Positions 53,508 to 60,879 of a stretch of 64,000 nucleotides of DNA are shown here, piece after piece. Position numbers and translations under genes: made by a program. The DNA comes from Prevotella melaninogenica ATCC 25845 (GTDB lineage Bacteria; Bacteroidota; Bacteroidia; Bacteroidales; Bacteroidaceae). Each line of letters starts with the position of its first letter. Position 1 is the first letter of the stretch. The notes below the pieces were generated by a model that made no database searches, was not told the origin of the DNA, and saw only the letters and a list, made by a program, of their open reading frames with translations. The stretch is taken from assembly GCF_000144405.1 (NCBI RefSeq), contig NC_014370.1:62001-126000 (forward strand), written 5' to 3'.

Positions 53508-53594
53508 GGGCTTATTGGCCCAATAAGGCTCATTAGTCCAATAAGGCTTATTACTTTATTAGCCTTATAAGGCTTATTAGCCCAATAAGGCTTA
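53508..53594. repeat. Short TTATTAGCC/TTATTGGGCC-type tandem repeat, locus 3 of 3
   Basis: TATTGGGCTTATTGGCCCAA, TAAGGCTCATTAGTCC, TAAGGCTTATTACTTTATTA and GCCTTATAAGGCTTATTAGC form a longer imperfect array with many inverted TTATTGG/CCAATAA pairs. It lies between the YitT terminator and the glutathione peroxidase gene. Same family as 32144 and 49615. Confidence 0.6.
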
Positions 53595-53609
53595 TTGCTC
53601 TCTTAGCTT

Positions 53610-54224
53610 TTACTTCATCTTTAGTGCCGCCTTGATACCAGCCTCAACGTCTTTCATATCAGCTGTTGGCTCAAAGCGATCGATGACGTGTCCCTGTCGG
53701 TCTATGAGGAACTTTGTGAAGTTCCATTTGATACTTGGATCTTTGGCGTAGTCAGGGTTCTCTGCGCGGAACTTCTCATCGAGAAACTTACCGATGTTGT
53801 TATTCATGTCAAAGCCCTTGAATGGCTGTTGAGCCTTTAGGTAAGTGTAAAGCGGTGATTCGTTACGACCATTGACATTAATCTTTGCAAACTGTGGGAA
53901 AGTCGTACCATAGTTGCCTGTACAGAAAGTGTGAATATCACGGAAAGAGCCCGGAGCCTGTGCGCCAAACTGATTACAAGGGAAGTCAAGGATGACAAGT
54001 CCTTGGTTCTTATAGGTTTCATAGAGTTTTTGTAATGCCTCATACTGTGGTGTAAATCCACATTTTGTCGCTGTATTAACGATGAGCAGAACCTTACCCT
54101 TATAGTCCTTCAATTTGACGGTATGCTCGTTTCCGTCCTTTACACTAAACTTGTAAACATTCTTCTGAGCCATGATTGGCAATGTCATGAGGGCTAAGAA
54201 GAGGAGTGAAAATAGTTTCTTCAT
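53610..54224 (-). CDS. Exported glutathione peroxidase-like thiol peroxidase
   Basis: A 204-residue exported peroxidase with signal peptide (LLFLALMTLPIMAQ). The peroxidatic cysteine is C55 in VNTATKCGFTPQY, and the second motif is LDFPCNQFGAQAPGS, with conserved Cys, Asn and Gln. WNFTKFLIDRQGHVIDRF completes the GPx fold. Bacterial members use thioredoxin or other thiol donors rather than glutathione. Being exported, it probably removes hydroperoxides in the periplasm of this anaerobe. Monocistronic; it converges on the 53508 repeat. Confidence 0.93.
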   Translation of the reverse strand: MKKLFSLLFLALMTLPIMAQKNVYKFSVKDGNEHTVKLKDYKGKVLLIVNTATKCGFTPQYEALQKLYETYKNQGLVILDFPCNQFGAQAPGSFRDIHTFCTGNYGTTFPQFAKINVNGRNESPLYTYLKAQQPFKGFDMNNNIGKFLDEKFRAENPDYAKDPSIKWNFTKFLIDRQGHVIDRFEPTADMKDVEAGIKAALKMK

Positions 54225-54382
54225 TTGTTTCTTTATTGATATATGCTTTCGTTTTTGCCCCTATGAGAATTTAGGGAATGAAAACTTGGTAGTTTATATG
54301 CTCTCTGTTTATTAGGAATAGGATTTTATTTCTGTGTGGGAATGCGATGTAATCAGTTCCTTATGATGCTATAATCAGTTTT

Positions 54383-55075
54383 TTACAATAGCTTAATCAA
54401 CTCTTTCATACCTTCGCTTGCACCCTTTTTTATATGCGTTAATCGTCCAGAAGCATGTGCGGGCGTATCGTCAGGGTCAATCAGATAGATAGGAGTTCCT
54501 GGTCGGGTGTATTGCACAAGACCCGCAGCAGGGTAAACAACCAGCGACGTTCCGATGATAACAAGTATGTCAGCTTGTGCCACAACCTCTGCAGCAGGTT
54601 CAATCATTGGGACTGATTCACCAAAAAAAACAATGAAAGGACGCAATAGACTACCGTCTTCAGCCAATGCTCCAGGGACTACTTCGCAGTTGTCTTTAGG
54701 TAGTTCTTGTATGTAGCGGCTGTCGTAAGGAGTCTTACTTGAGCATACCTTTGTCAGTTCTCCATGTAGATGGATAACCTTTAAAGACCCTGCTTTCTCG
54801 TGAAGGTCGTCAACATTTTGCGTAATCACCGTCACATCATAGTCTTTCTCAAGTTCCTTGATAAGGCGATGACCCTCGTTAGGCTTGGCCGCATAGAGTT
54901 TTTTGCGTAGATTGTTGTAGAAGTTGTTGACGAGTGTGGGGTTGGCTATCCAGCCTTCGTGCGTTGCTACCTGTTCTACAGGATAATCCTCCCATAATCC
55001 ATCATTGCCGCGAAAGGTCTTGAAGCCACTCTCTACGGACATTCCAGCACCTGTTAAGAATACGATTTTCTTCAT
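54383..55075 (-). CDS. cobB: NAD-dependent protein deacylase, sirtuin family
   Basis: A 230-residue sirtuin that removes acyl groups from lysine using NAD. Motifs: FLTGAGMSVESGFKTFRG (NAD binding), TQNVDDLHEKAG and HLHGELTKV with the catalytic histidine. VIGTSLVVYPAAGL follows near the C terminus. Only two cysteines are near the usual zinc site (VCSSKT and DNCEVV), so the CxxC/CxxC tetrad is incomplete. The CobB/SIRT5 YxxR pair that selects succinyl-lysine reads YNNL here. This resembles Bacteroidetes deacylases but the acyl preference is uncertain. ATG 55075 (MKKIVFLTGAGMS) is chosen over an upstream in-frame ATG at 55165, which would add 30 residues without sirtuin homology. Symbol by similarity. 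Confidence 0.9.
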   Translation of the reverse strand: MKKIVFLTGAGMSVESGFKTFRGNDGLWEDYPVEQVATHEGWIANPTLVNNFYNNLRKKLYAAKPNEGHRLIKELEKDYDVTVITQNVDDLHEKAGSLKVIHLHGELTKVCSSKTPYDSRYIQELPKDNCEVVPGALAEDGSLLRPFIVFFGESVPMIEPAAEVVAQADILVIIGTSLVVYPAAGLVQYTRPGTPIYLIDPDDTPAHASGRLTHIKKGASEGMKELIKLL

Positions 55076-55291
55076 ACGTCTGTCTTTTATGAGTTGAGGC
55101 TTGAAGGAGATAGACGAGGTTATAGGCATTAATTTCAAAACACTTGCAAATAGAGTTTTGGACAAATGAAGTACTAATAATATACTTCTTGTTTTTTGTC
55201 GATACCTTTAACTTGCACAGTAATCCTCCATTCTCTTTGACAAATTTAGTAATTTTAATCCGATTAATGCAAAACTATACCTTAAAAATAG

Positions 55292-55299
55292 TATCTTTG
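55292..55299 (+). promoter_or_regulatory. -7 promoter element of the first FKBP gene
   Basis: TATCTTTG matches TAnnTTTG, 33 bases before the ATG at 55332. The 256-base gap with the sirtuin gene holds no other feature. Confidence 0.55.
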
Positions 55300-55331
55300 C
55301 ACATTAATTATTAATAATATTAAGAACGATA

Positions 55332-55937
55332 ATGGATAAATTAAGCTATGCACTGGGAATCGGTATCGGTTCACAGCTCGCAGGAATGGGCGCAAAGGAA
55401 CTGAATATTGACGACTTCGCACAGGCTATCAAGGATGTTATTTCAGGTTCAGAGCTGAAAGTTGACAATGCAGAAGCACAGACTCTCGTACAAAACTTCT
55501 TCCAAGAGCAGGAGGCTAAGCAGCAGGCTGCAGCCGCTGAGGCTGGTAAGGCAGCAAAGGTTGCTGGTGAGGCTTTCCTTGCTGAGAACGGTAAGAAGGA
55601 TGGTGTTGTAACCTTACCATCTGGTTTGCAGTATCAGGTGTTGAAGGAAGGCGACGGTAAGAAGCCTTCAGCTACAGACCAAGTAGTATGTCATTATGAG
55701 GGAACACTGATTGATGGTACTGTTTTTGACAGTTCTTATCAGCGTAACCAACCAGCTACTTTCGGCTTGAATCAGGTTATCGCAGGTTGGACTGAGGGTG
55801 TGCAGCTTATGCAGGAAGGTGCTAAGTATCGCTTCTTCATCCCTTATGACCTTGCATATGGTGAGCGTGGTGCTGGTGCACAGATACCTCCATTCGCTGC
55901 TCTCGTCTTCGACGTAGAGTTGATTGAGGTAAAGTAA
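55332..55937 (+). CDS. FKBP-type peptidyl-prolyl isomerase (no signal peptide)
   Basis: A 201-residue FKBP with an N-terminal helical dimerisation region (MDKLSYALGIGIGSQLAGMG; about residues 1-85) and an FKBP domain (about 105-201). The binding pocket residues are well kept: VVCHYEGTLIDGTVFDSSY, FGLNQVIAGWTEGVQLM and DLAYGERGAGAQIPPFAALV. It lacks a signal peptide and is predicted cytosolic, unlike its two downstream neighbours. It catalyses cis-trans prolyl isomerisation in protein folding. First of three consecutive FKBP genes; the 89-base spacer to the next contains a stem-loop without a T-run (55947-55988). Confidence 0.93.
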   Translation: MDKLSYALGIGIGSQLAGMGAKELNIDDFAQAIKDVISGSELKVDNAEAQTLVQNFFQEQEAKQQAAAAEAGKAAKVAGEAFLAENGKKDGVVTLPSGLQYQVLKEGDGKKPSATDQVVCHYEGTLIDGTVFDSSYQRNQPATFGLNQVIAGWTEGVQLMQEGAKYRFFIPYDLAYGERGAGAQIPPFAALVFDVELIEVK

Positions 55938-55946
55938 GAAAGGTAT

Positions 55947-55988
55947 GTAGGCGATAATAGACTGCAATATACGTCCATCATCGCCTAC
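55947..55988 (+). terminator. Stem-loop between first and second FKBP genes (attenuator-like)
   Basis: GTAGGCGAT pairs with ATCGCCTAC across a 24-base loop. No T-run follows, so it may be a processing or partial-termination structure that differentially expresses the FKBP genes. Confidence 0.4.
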
Positions 55989-56026
55989 TCTAATAATATT
56001 GCTTAAGAAACTAAACAATTAAAATA

Positions 56027-56953
56027 ATGAAGAAAATTTATTTTTTAGCCGCTATGGCTATCGCAGCTGCAGGCTTCACAGCTTGTGGTAACTCAGCTCC
56101 AAAGGAGGATTTGAAGTCTGATGTTGACTCTTTGAGCTATGCTTTCGGTATTGATCAGGGTCAGAGTGTTAAGCAGTATCTCCAGCAGATGCAGATTGAT
56201 ACAGCTTACATCGATGAGTTTATCAAGGGTATGAACGATGGTGCGCAGAATGCTGATGATAAGAAGCGTGCTGCTTACAATGCTGGTATCGGCGTAGGTA
56301 TGCAGATGAACATGATTATCAAGAATCAGATCAACCGTCAGATCTTTGGTGAAGACTCTACAAAGTCTGTTTCTTTGGCTAATTTCCTCGCTGGTTTTGC
56401 AGCAAGTGCAAAGGGTCATGGTCAGAAGATGACTGTAGAGCAGGCTCGTGAGGTTGAGCAGAAGACTTCAAAGACTATTCAGATGAAGGCCGCTGAGAAG
56501 ACTTATGGTGCTAATAAGAAGAAGAGTGACGCTTACATGGCAGCCAATGCTAAGAAGGAAGGTGTGAAGACTATCGGTCAGGGTGTACAGGTTAAGGAAC
56601 TCAAGGCTGGCTCTGGTGCTACACCAAAGGCTTCTGATGTTGTTAAGATTAACTATGTTGGTAAGACTATCGATGGTAAGGTTTTCGACCAGCGTGATGG
56701 TGCAACAATGCCTGTAGGTGGTGTTATCCCAGGTTTCACTGAGGCTTTGACTAAGATGCCTGTTGGTTCTAAGTGGGAGATTACAATTCCTTATACAGCT
56801 GGTTACGGTGCTGAGCAGCCAAGTCCAGACCTTAAGCCATTCTCAACACTTATCTTTACTGTTGAGTTACTCGGTATCGAGAAGGCTCCAGAGGGTCAGC
56901 CAGGTATGCCTCAGGGTATGTCAGGTATGCCACAGGGTAAGCCAGGTATGTAA
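56027..56953 (+). CDS. FKBP-type peptidyl-prolyl isomerase, lipoprotein
   Basis: A 308-residue envelope FKBP. The lipobox is in AAAGFTACGNS, with C20 the lipidation site. An N-terminal FkpA-like helical domain covers about 30-160 (VDSLSYAFGIDQGQSVKQYL), and the FKBP domain about 195-290: VVKINYVGKTIDGKVFDQRD, GGVIPGFTEALTKMPVGSKW, TAGYGAEQPSPDLKPFSTLI. The C-terminal tail (PEGQPGMPQGMSGMPQGKPG) is a Met/Pro/Gly/Gln-rich repeat, which may bind metal (inference). The Tyr/Trp pocket residues are kept (PGFTEAL in place of AGWTEGV). It is the middle of three FKBP genes. Confidence 0.92.
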   Translation: MKKIYFLAAMAIAAAGFTACGNSAPKEDLKSDVDSLSYAFGIDQGQSVKQYLQQMQIDTAYIDEFIKGMNDGAQNADDKKRAAYNAGIGVGMQMNMIIKNQINRQIFGEDSTKSVSLANFLAGFAASAKGHGQKMTVEQAREVEQKTSKTIQMKAAEKTYGANKKKSDAYMAANAKKEGVKTIGQGVQVKELKAGSGATPKASDVVKINYVGKTIDGKVFDQRDGATMPVGGVIPGFTEALTKMPVGSKWEITIPYTAGYGAEQPSPDLKPFSTLIFTVELLGIEKAPEGQPGMPQGMSGMPQGKPGM

Positions 56954-57039
56954 TCAACTAAAGCTTGATAATGGTTCGATGAGTCTTCCTTTCTTATATG
57001 GAAGAGCATCAGCTGTAATCCATTTTCACGATGATGACG

Positions 57040-57128
57040 AATTATTTTCATGAAAGAAAATCTTTATTGTCGTGAAAATAAATATTTATTCTCATGAAAG
57101 TAATTCTTTATTTTCATGAGAATAATTC
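57040..57128. repeat. Four-unit array of TTTTCATGAAAA palindromes, locus 2 of 2
   Basis: Four units of about 22-23 bases: ATTTTCATGAAAGAAAAT, TTATTGTCGTGAAAATAAAT, TTATTCTCATGAAAGTAATT and TTATTTTCATGAGAATAATT. It begins GAATTATTTTCATGAA exactly as the array at 37257. It is in the 317-base gap between the second and third FKBP genes; nothing else is visible there. Confidence 0.75.
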
Positions 57129-57270
57129 AGTAATGATACTCTTGTCTTATAGGAAAGGAAGACACATACATACTTCTTAAAGCTTAGTAATATACTTCTT
57201 AAAGCTTGGTAATCATCGAATCTACATCCTTTTAATATAGAAAAACCTGTTCTTTAAAAACGACAAAACA

Positions 57271-58272
57271 ATGAAGAAACTTTTAATGCTGGCTCTGCTC
57301 GTTGCAGCAGGTTCAGTCTTTAATACTGCAAGTGCGCAGAGTAAGAAGAAAGGAAAGCAGAATGCGAAGTGTTCTGTAGAATGTAAAGAAGGCGCAGTAG
57401 TACTGACTTCACCTTCTGATACATTGAGCTATGCTGCAGGTATGTCTATGACACGTGGTTTGGACGACTATCTTGCAAATCAGTTTGGTGTTACTCCAGC
57501 ACAGATGCCAGACTTCCTGCGTGGCTTGCGTCAGGGTATTGCTAATCGCAAAGACTCTGCTTTTGCTGCTTATGTAGCCGGATTGCTCATCAGTTCACAG
57601 GTAGACAAGACCATGTTGCCTAATATTGCATCTAAGTTCGAAGGCACATCGGCTCCAATTAACCCAGATTTGCTTTATAAGGGCTTTGTTGCAGCTTTGG
57701 CAAAGGATTCTACTGTCCTCAAGCAGGCTACTGCTGAGCAAATTTTCGAGAAGAAAGAAGTAGAGTTGAAAGCACAGAAAGATGCTGAGATGAAGGCTAA
57801 GAACGAGGCTTACTTGGCTGAGAACAAGAAGAAGGAGGGTGTTGTAACATTAGCTGATGGGCTTCAGTATCGTATCATTAAGAAGGGTGATGGACCTATA
57901 CCAACAGCAGCTGACCGCGTTCAGGTTATCTATGAGGGTAAGACCATTGATGGAAAGGTATTCGATGCAACTTCACGTCATGGCGTAGAGTTCGATACCT
58001 TCAATGTTGGTGGACTCATCAAGGGTTGGACAGAGGCGTTGCAGATGATGCCTGTAGGCTCAAAGTGGGAGATTGTTATCCCACAAAACCTTGCCTATGG
58101 TGAGCGTGGTGCAGGTCGTGACATCGCTCCTTTCTCAACACTTATCTTCACCCTTGAGTTGAAAGGCATTGAGGCAGCACCTGAAAAGGAGTCAAAGACG
58201 ATTGATGCTGCAAAGCTCGTTCCAGCCAAGAAGGCTCCTGCTCAGAAGACAAAGAAGAATGTAAAAAAGTAA
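57271..58272 (+). CDS. FKBP-type peptidyl-prolyl isomerase, periplasmic
   Basis: A 333-residue exported FKBP with signal peptide (LLMLALLVAAGSVFNTASAQ). A cysteine pair (NAKCSVECKEG) is just after it. An N-terminal helical domain of about 150 residues (SYAAGMSMTRGLDDYLANQF) is followed by a Lys/Ala/Glu-rich helical linker (KKEVELKAQKDAEMKAKNEA) and the FKBP domain at about 200-305: VQVIYEGKTIDGKVFDATSR, GLIKGWTEALQMMPVGSKW, NLAYGERGAGRDIAPFSTLI. The C-terminal tail is lysine-rich (KKAPAQKTKKNVKK). It catalyses prolyl isomerisation in the periplasm. Third of the FKBP cluster and the only one ending in a clear terminator. Confidence 0.93.
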   Translation: MKKLLMLALLVAAGSVFNTASAQSKKKGKQNAKCSVECKEGAVVLTSPSDTLSYAAGMSMTRGLDDYLANQFGVTPAQMPDFLRGLRQGIANRKDSAFAAYVAGLLISSQVDKTMLPNIASKFEGTSAPINPDLLYKGFVAALAKDSTVLKQATAEQIFEKKEVELKAQKDAEMKAKNEAYLAENKKKEGVVTLADGLQYRIIKKGDGPIPTAADRVQVIYEGKTIDGKVFDATSRHGVEFDTFNVGGLIKGWTEALQMMPVGSKWEIVIPQNLAYGERGAGRDIAPFSTLIFTLELKGIEAAPEKESKTIDAAKLVPAKKAPAQKTKKNVKK

Positions 58273-58316
58273 GATAAAAGCAGTGAAATACTGTTCTCTT
58301 GCTTAAAATAAAAACA

Positions 58317-58342
58317 AAATGCGCCCAAGTGGCGCATTTTTT
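58317..58342 (+). terminator. Intrinsic terminator after the third FKBP gene
   Basis: AAAATGCGCC pairs with GGCGCATTTT around a 4-5 base loop, followed by TT. Confidence 0.85.
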
Positions 58343-58349
58343 ATGTCAT

Positions 58350-58384
58350 TTTGTTGTCTGTTCCATAATTATTCCCTACTTTTG
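58350..58384 (+). promoter_or_regulatory. Promoter of the Lrp-C26/M19 genes
   Basis: TTTG (58350-58353) or TTG (58354-58356) and TACTTTTG (58377-58384) with a 20-base gap from the latter. The leader is about 55 bases. Confidence 0.65.
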
Positions 58385-58443
58385 CTCGTCATCAATTAAA
58401 GCTTTAGAAACATAGAATTAAGAAATAATATCAACCGTAGAAC

Positions 58444-58911
58444 ATGGAAAAAGTAGATCGTTTGGACAAGAAAATATTGGGTATCCTCTCGCAGAATGCT
58501 CGTATGCCTTTTAAAGATGTTGCTGCCCAGTGTGGCGTTTCACGTGCTGCTATTCACCAGCGCGTACAACATCTCATAGAGAATGGAGTCATAACAGGTA
58601 GTGGTTTCGACGTTAATCCTAAGAGTTTAGGCTATACAACCTGCACTTATGTGGGACTAAACCTCGAGCGTGGCTCTATGTATAAGAAGGTTGTTGAACG
58701 TATCAGTGCTATTCCAGAGGTGGTTGAGTGTCATTTTACAACGGGTCCTTATACAATGCTTGTGAAGCTTTATGCAAAAGACAACGAGCAGTTGATGGAC
58801 CTTCTTAACAATCAGTTGCAAGGTATCTCAGGTGTCGTATCAACCGAAACACTTATTTCTCTTGAGCAAAGTATCAAACGTGAGATACCTATAGCAGAAG
58901 AATTGCTCTAA
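58444..58911 (+). CDS. Lrp/AsnC family transcriptional regulator
   Basis: A 155-residue regulator. The N-terminal helix-turn-helix (about 5-60: LDKKILGILSQNARMPFKDV, AAQCGVSRAAIHQRVQHLIE) is followed by an RAM/AsnC ligand-binding domain (about 65-145: TTCTYVGLNLERGSMYKKVV, VVECHFTTGPYTMLVKLY). Family members sense amino acids and form octamers. It starts immediately upstream of the C26-M19 fusion gene with a 40-base spacing, so it could regulate it or respond to its products (inference). The exact effector is not readable. Confidence 0.92.
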   Translation: MEKVDRLDKKILGILSQNARMPFKDVAAQCGVSRAAIHQRVQHLIENGVITGSGFDVNPKSLGYTTCTYVGLNLERGSMYKKVVERISAIPEVVECHFTTGPYTMLVKLYAKDNEQLMDLLNNQLQGISGVVSTETLISLEQSIKREIPIAEELL

Positions 58912-58951
58912 AGAAGTCAATGACAAACCAATCTTTTAAAAAAGAATAAGA

Positions 58952-60814
58952 ATGCAATACGATCTTCAGTCACATCTCGATAAGGTGTATTCAACTTTCC
59001 CTGAAGCAAAGCGTAAGCCTATAATTGGTATCACTACCAATTATATGAATGGTGATGCAGCGTTAAGGAATGTCTATTATAAGCAGGTGGTAGCTGCGGG
59101 CGGAGTCCCAATGCTTATTCCTCCTGTGGCTGATAAGGATGTGCTTATTAACACCCTTGACCATCTTGATGGTCTTCTCCTTACAGGTGGTGCTGATATC
59201 AATCCTCTGTGGCTTGGCGAGGAGCCTTCTCCCAAACTTCATAATATCAATGCTGAGCGTGATTTACCCGAACTGATGCTTATCCGTTTGGCGTTTAATC
59301 GTCAGTTGCCTATCCTTGGTATCTGCCGTGGAGCGCAAGCCCTTGCTGTCGCTTTGGGTGGAAAGATACAGCAAGATATCTATGATGAATATATAAGAGA
59401 GGAGGAAACGGTTGAAAAGAAACTGAGCAAAGACAAAACGGTAACAACCTATCATGCTGCTACATTAAAGCATTCACAGGATGCTGAACGCTGTGAAGCT
59501 ACGCATAGCGTGACCCTTAACAAGTCATCTGTCCTCTATGCGCTCTATAAGGAAGAGCGTCTTATGGTCAATAGCTTCCACCATCAGGCAGTGAAAGATG
59601 CTGGAAAGCACTTCCGTGTGACGGCACTTTCGCCTGATGGAGTGATTGAAGCCATTGAGAGTAGCGAGTTCAAGCCTATCATGGGAGTGCAATGGCATCC
59701 CGAATGGATGGGTGAAGAGGGAGGAAAAATCTTCCAGTGGCTGGTCGGACAGTCTAATAACTTCTACCTTGCTAAGCAACTTCATCAGCGCATCTTGACG
59801 CTTGATACACACTGTGATACGCCTATGTTCTTCCCACAAGGTGTCAACTTCGATCAGCGTGACTCACGTATTCTCTACGATCTCCATAAGATGACGGAGG
59901 GAAGACAGGATGCTGTGACGATGGCTGCTTACCTTCCACAACCGAAGATAGGCGAGTCTTTCTCGTCAAAGATTGATGTTGAAGGGTTGAAACGCTATAA
60001 TCCTCACCTCGTTGAGACATTGAATCATCTCTCACCAGCTGTCTATGCCAACCTTATCTTCGACAAAATAGAGGAAATTGTTAAGCAGAACCAACGCTAT
60101 ATCAGTATTGCTCGTACACCTTCCGACCTTTACGAAGATAAGCGCAAGGGACGTAAGAGCATTATGTTTGCTATTGAGAACGGTCTTGCTTTGGAACATA
60201 AGCTTGAGAATGTAAAGCACTTTGCACAGCGTGGTGTGACCTATATAACCCTTTGTCACAATGGTGATAACGATATTTGCGACTCTGCACGAGGCTGCAA
60301 CACCCACGGAGGAGTAAGTAAGTTTGGCGAAGAGGTCATCAAGGAGATGAACCGTAACGGTATTATGGTCGACTTAAGCCACGGCGGAGAGAAGAGTTTT
60401 TATGATGCGTTGGAGATTAGTACGATGCCAATCGTATGTAGTCATTCTAATAGCAAAGTACTCTGTGACGTTCCTCGCAACCTTACCGATGATCAGATGC
60501 GAGCATTGGCAAAGAAGGGTGGTGTGGCACATATCACAATGTACCAAGGCTTCTTGAAGAAGGGTAGTGAGGCAACAGTGATGGATGCGATAGCCCATCT
60601 TGAGCATGCTATCAACATTATGGGTATCGACCATGTAGGTATTGGAACCGACTTTGATGGTGACGGAACCGTACGCGGTATGGCTGATGCGAGCGAAATG
60701 ATAAACTTCACCCTTCATCTTTTGCGTCGTAAATATAGCGAAAGAGATATTGAAAAGATATGGGGAGGCAACTGGCTGCGTGTAATGGCGCAGGTACAGA
60801 GCGTTAGAAAATAA
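58952..60814 (+). CDS. Fusion of glutamine-amidotransferase-like peptidase C26 and membrane dipeptidase M19
   Basis: A 620-residue cytosolic protein with no signal peptide. The N-terminal class I GATase-like domain (about 20-260) resembles gamma-glutamyl-gamma-aminobutyrate hydrolase (PuuD): nucleophile C125 in LGICRGAQALAVALG, and VNSFHHQAV and MGVQWHPEWM around the His/Glu. The C-terminal half (about 280-620) is an M19 renal-dipeptidase metallohydrolase: TLDTHCDTPMFFPQG with two zinc ligands, FAIENGLALEHKLENV, VDLSHGGEKSF, VCSHSNSKVL and HVGIGTDFDGDGTVRGM. Together they could cleave gamma-glutamyl amides and then dipeptides or D-configured dipeptides. This two-domain order is known in Bacteroidetes. 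Upstream is an Lrp-type regulator. Confidence 0.92.
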   Translation: MQYDLQSHLDKVYSTFPEAKRKPIIGITTNYMNGDAALRNVYYKQVVAAGGVPMLIPPVADKDVLINTLDHLDGLLLTGGADINPLWLGEEPSPKLHNINAERDLPELMLIRLAFNRQLPILGICRGAQALAVALGGKIQQDIYDEYIREEETVEKKLSKDKTVTTYHAATLKHSQDAERCEATHSVTLNKSSVLYALYKEERLMVNSFHHQAVKDAGKHFRVTALSPDGVIEAIESSEFKPIMGVQWHPEWMGEEGGKIFQWLVGQSNNFYLAKQLHQRILTLDTHCDTPMFFPQGVNFDQRDSRILYDLHKMTEGRQDAVTMAAYLPQPKIGESFSSKIDVEGLKRYNPHLVETLNHLSPAVYANLIFDKIEEIVKQNQRYISIARTPSDLYEDKRKGRKSIMFAIENGLALEHKLENVKHFAQRGVTYITLCHNGDNDICDSARGCNTHGGVSKFGEEVIKEMNRNGIMVDLSHGGEKSFYDALEISTMPIVCSHSNSKVLCDVPRNLTDDQMRALAKKGGVAHITMYQGFLKKGSEATVMDAIAHLEHAINIMGIDHVGIGTDFDGDGTVRGMADASEMINFTLHLLRRKYSERDIEKIWGGNWLRVMAQVQSVRK

Positions 60815-60879
60815 GTAGAAAGAAGGTTTCTTACCTACTCTTTAGGATAGAGTGGGAGAGAATAAGAAAACAATCAACA

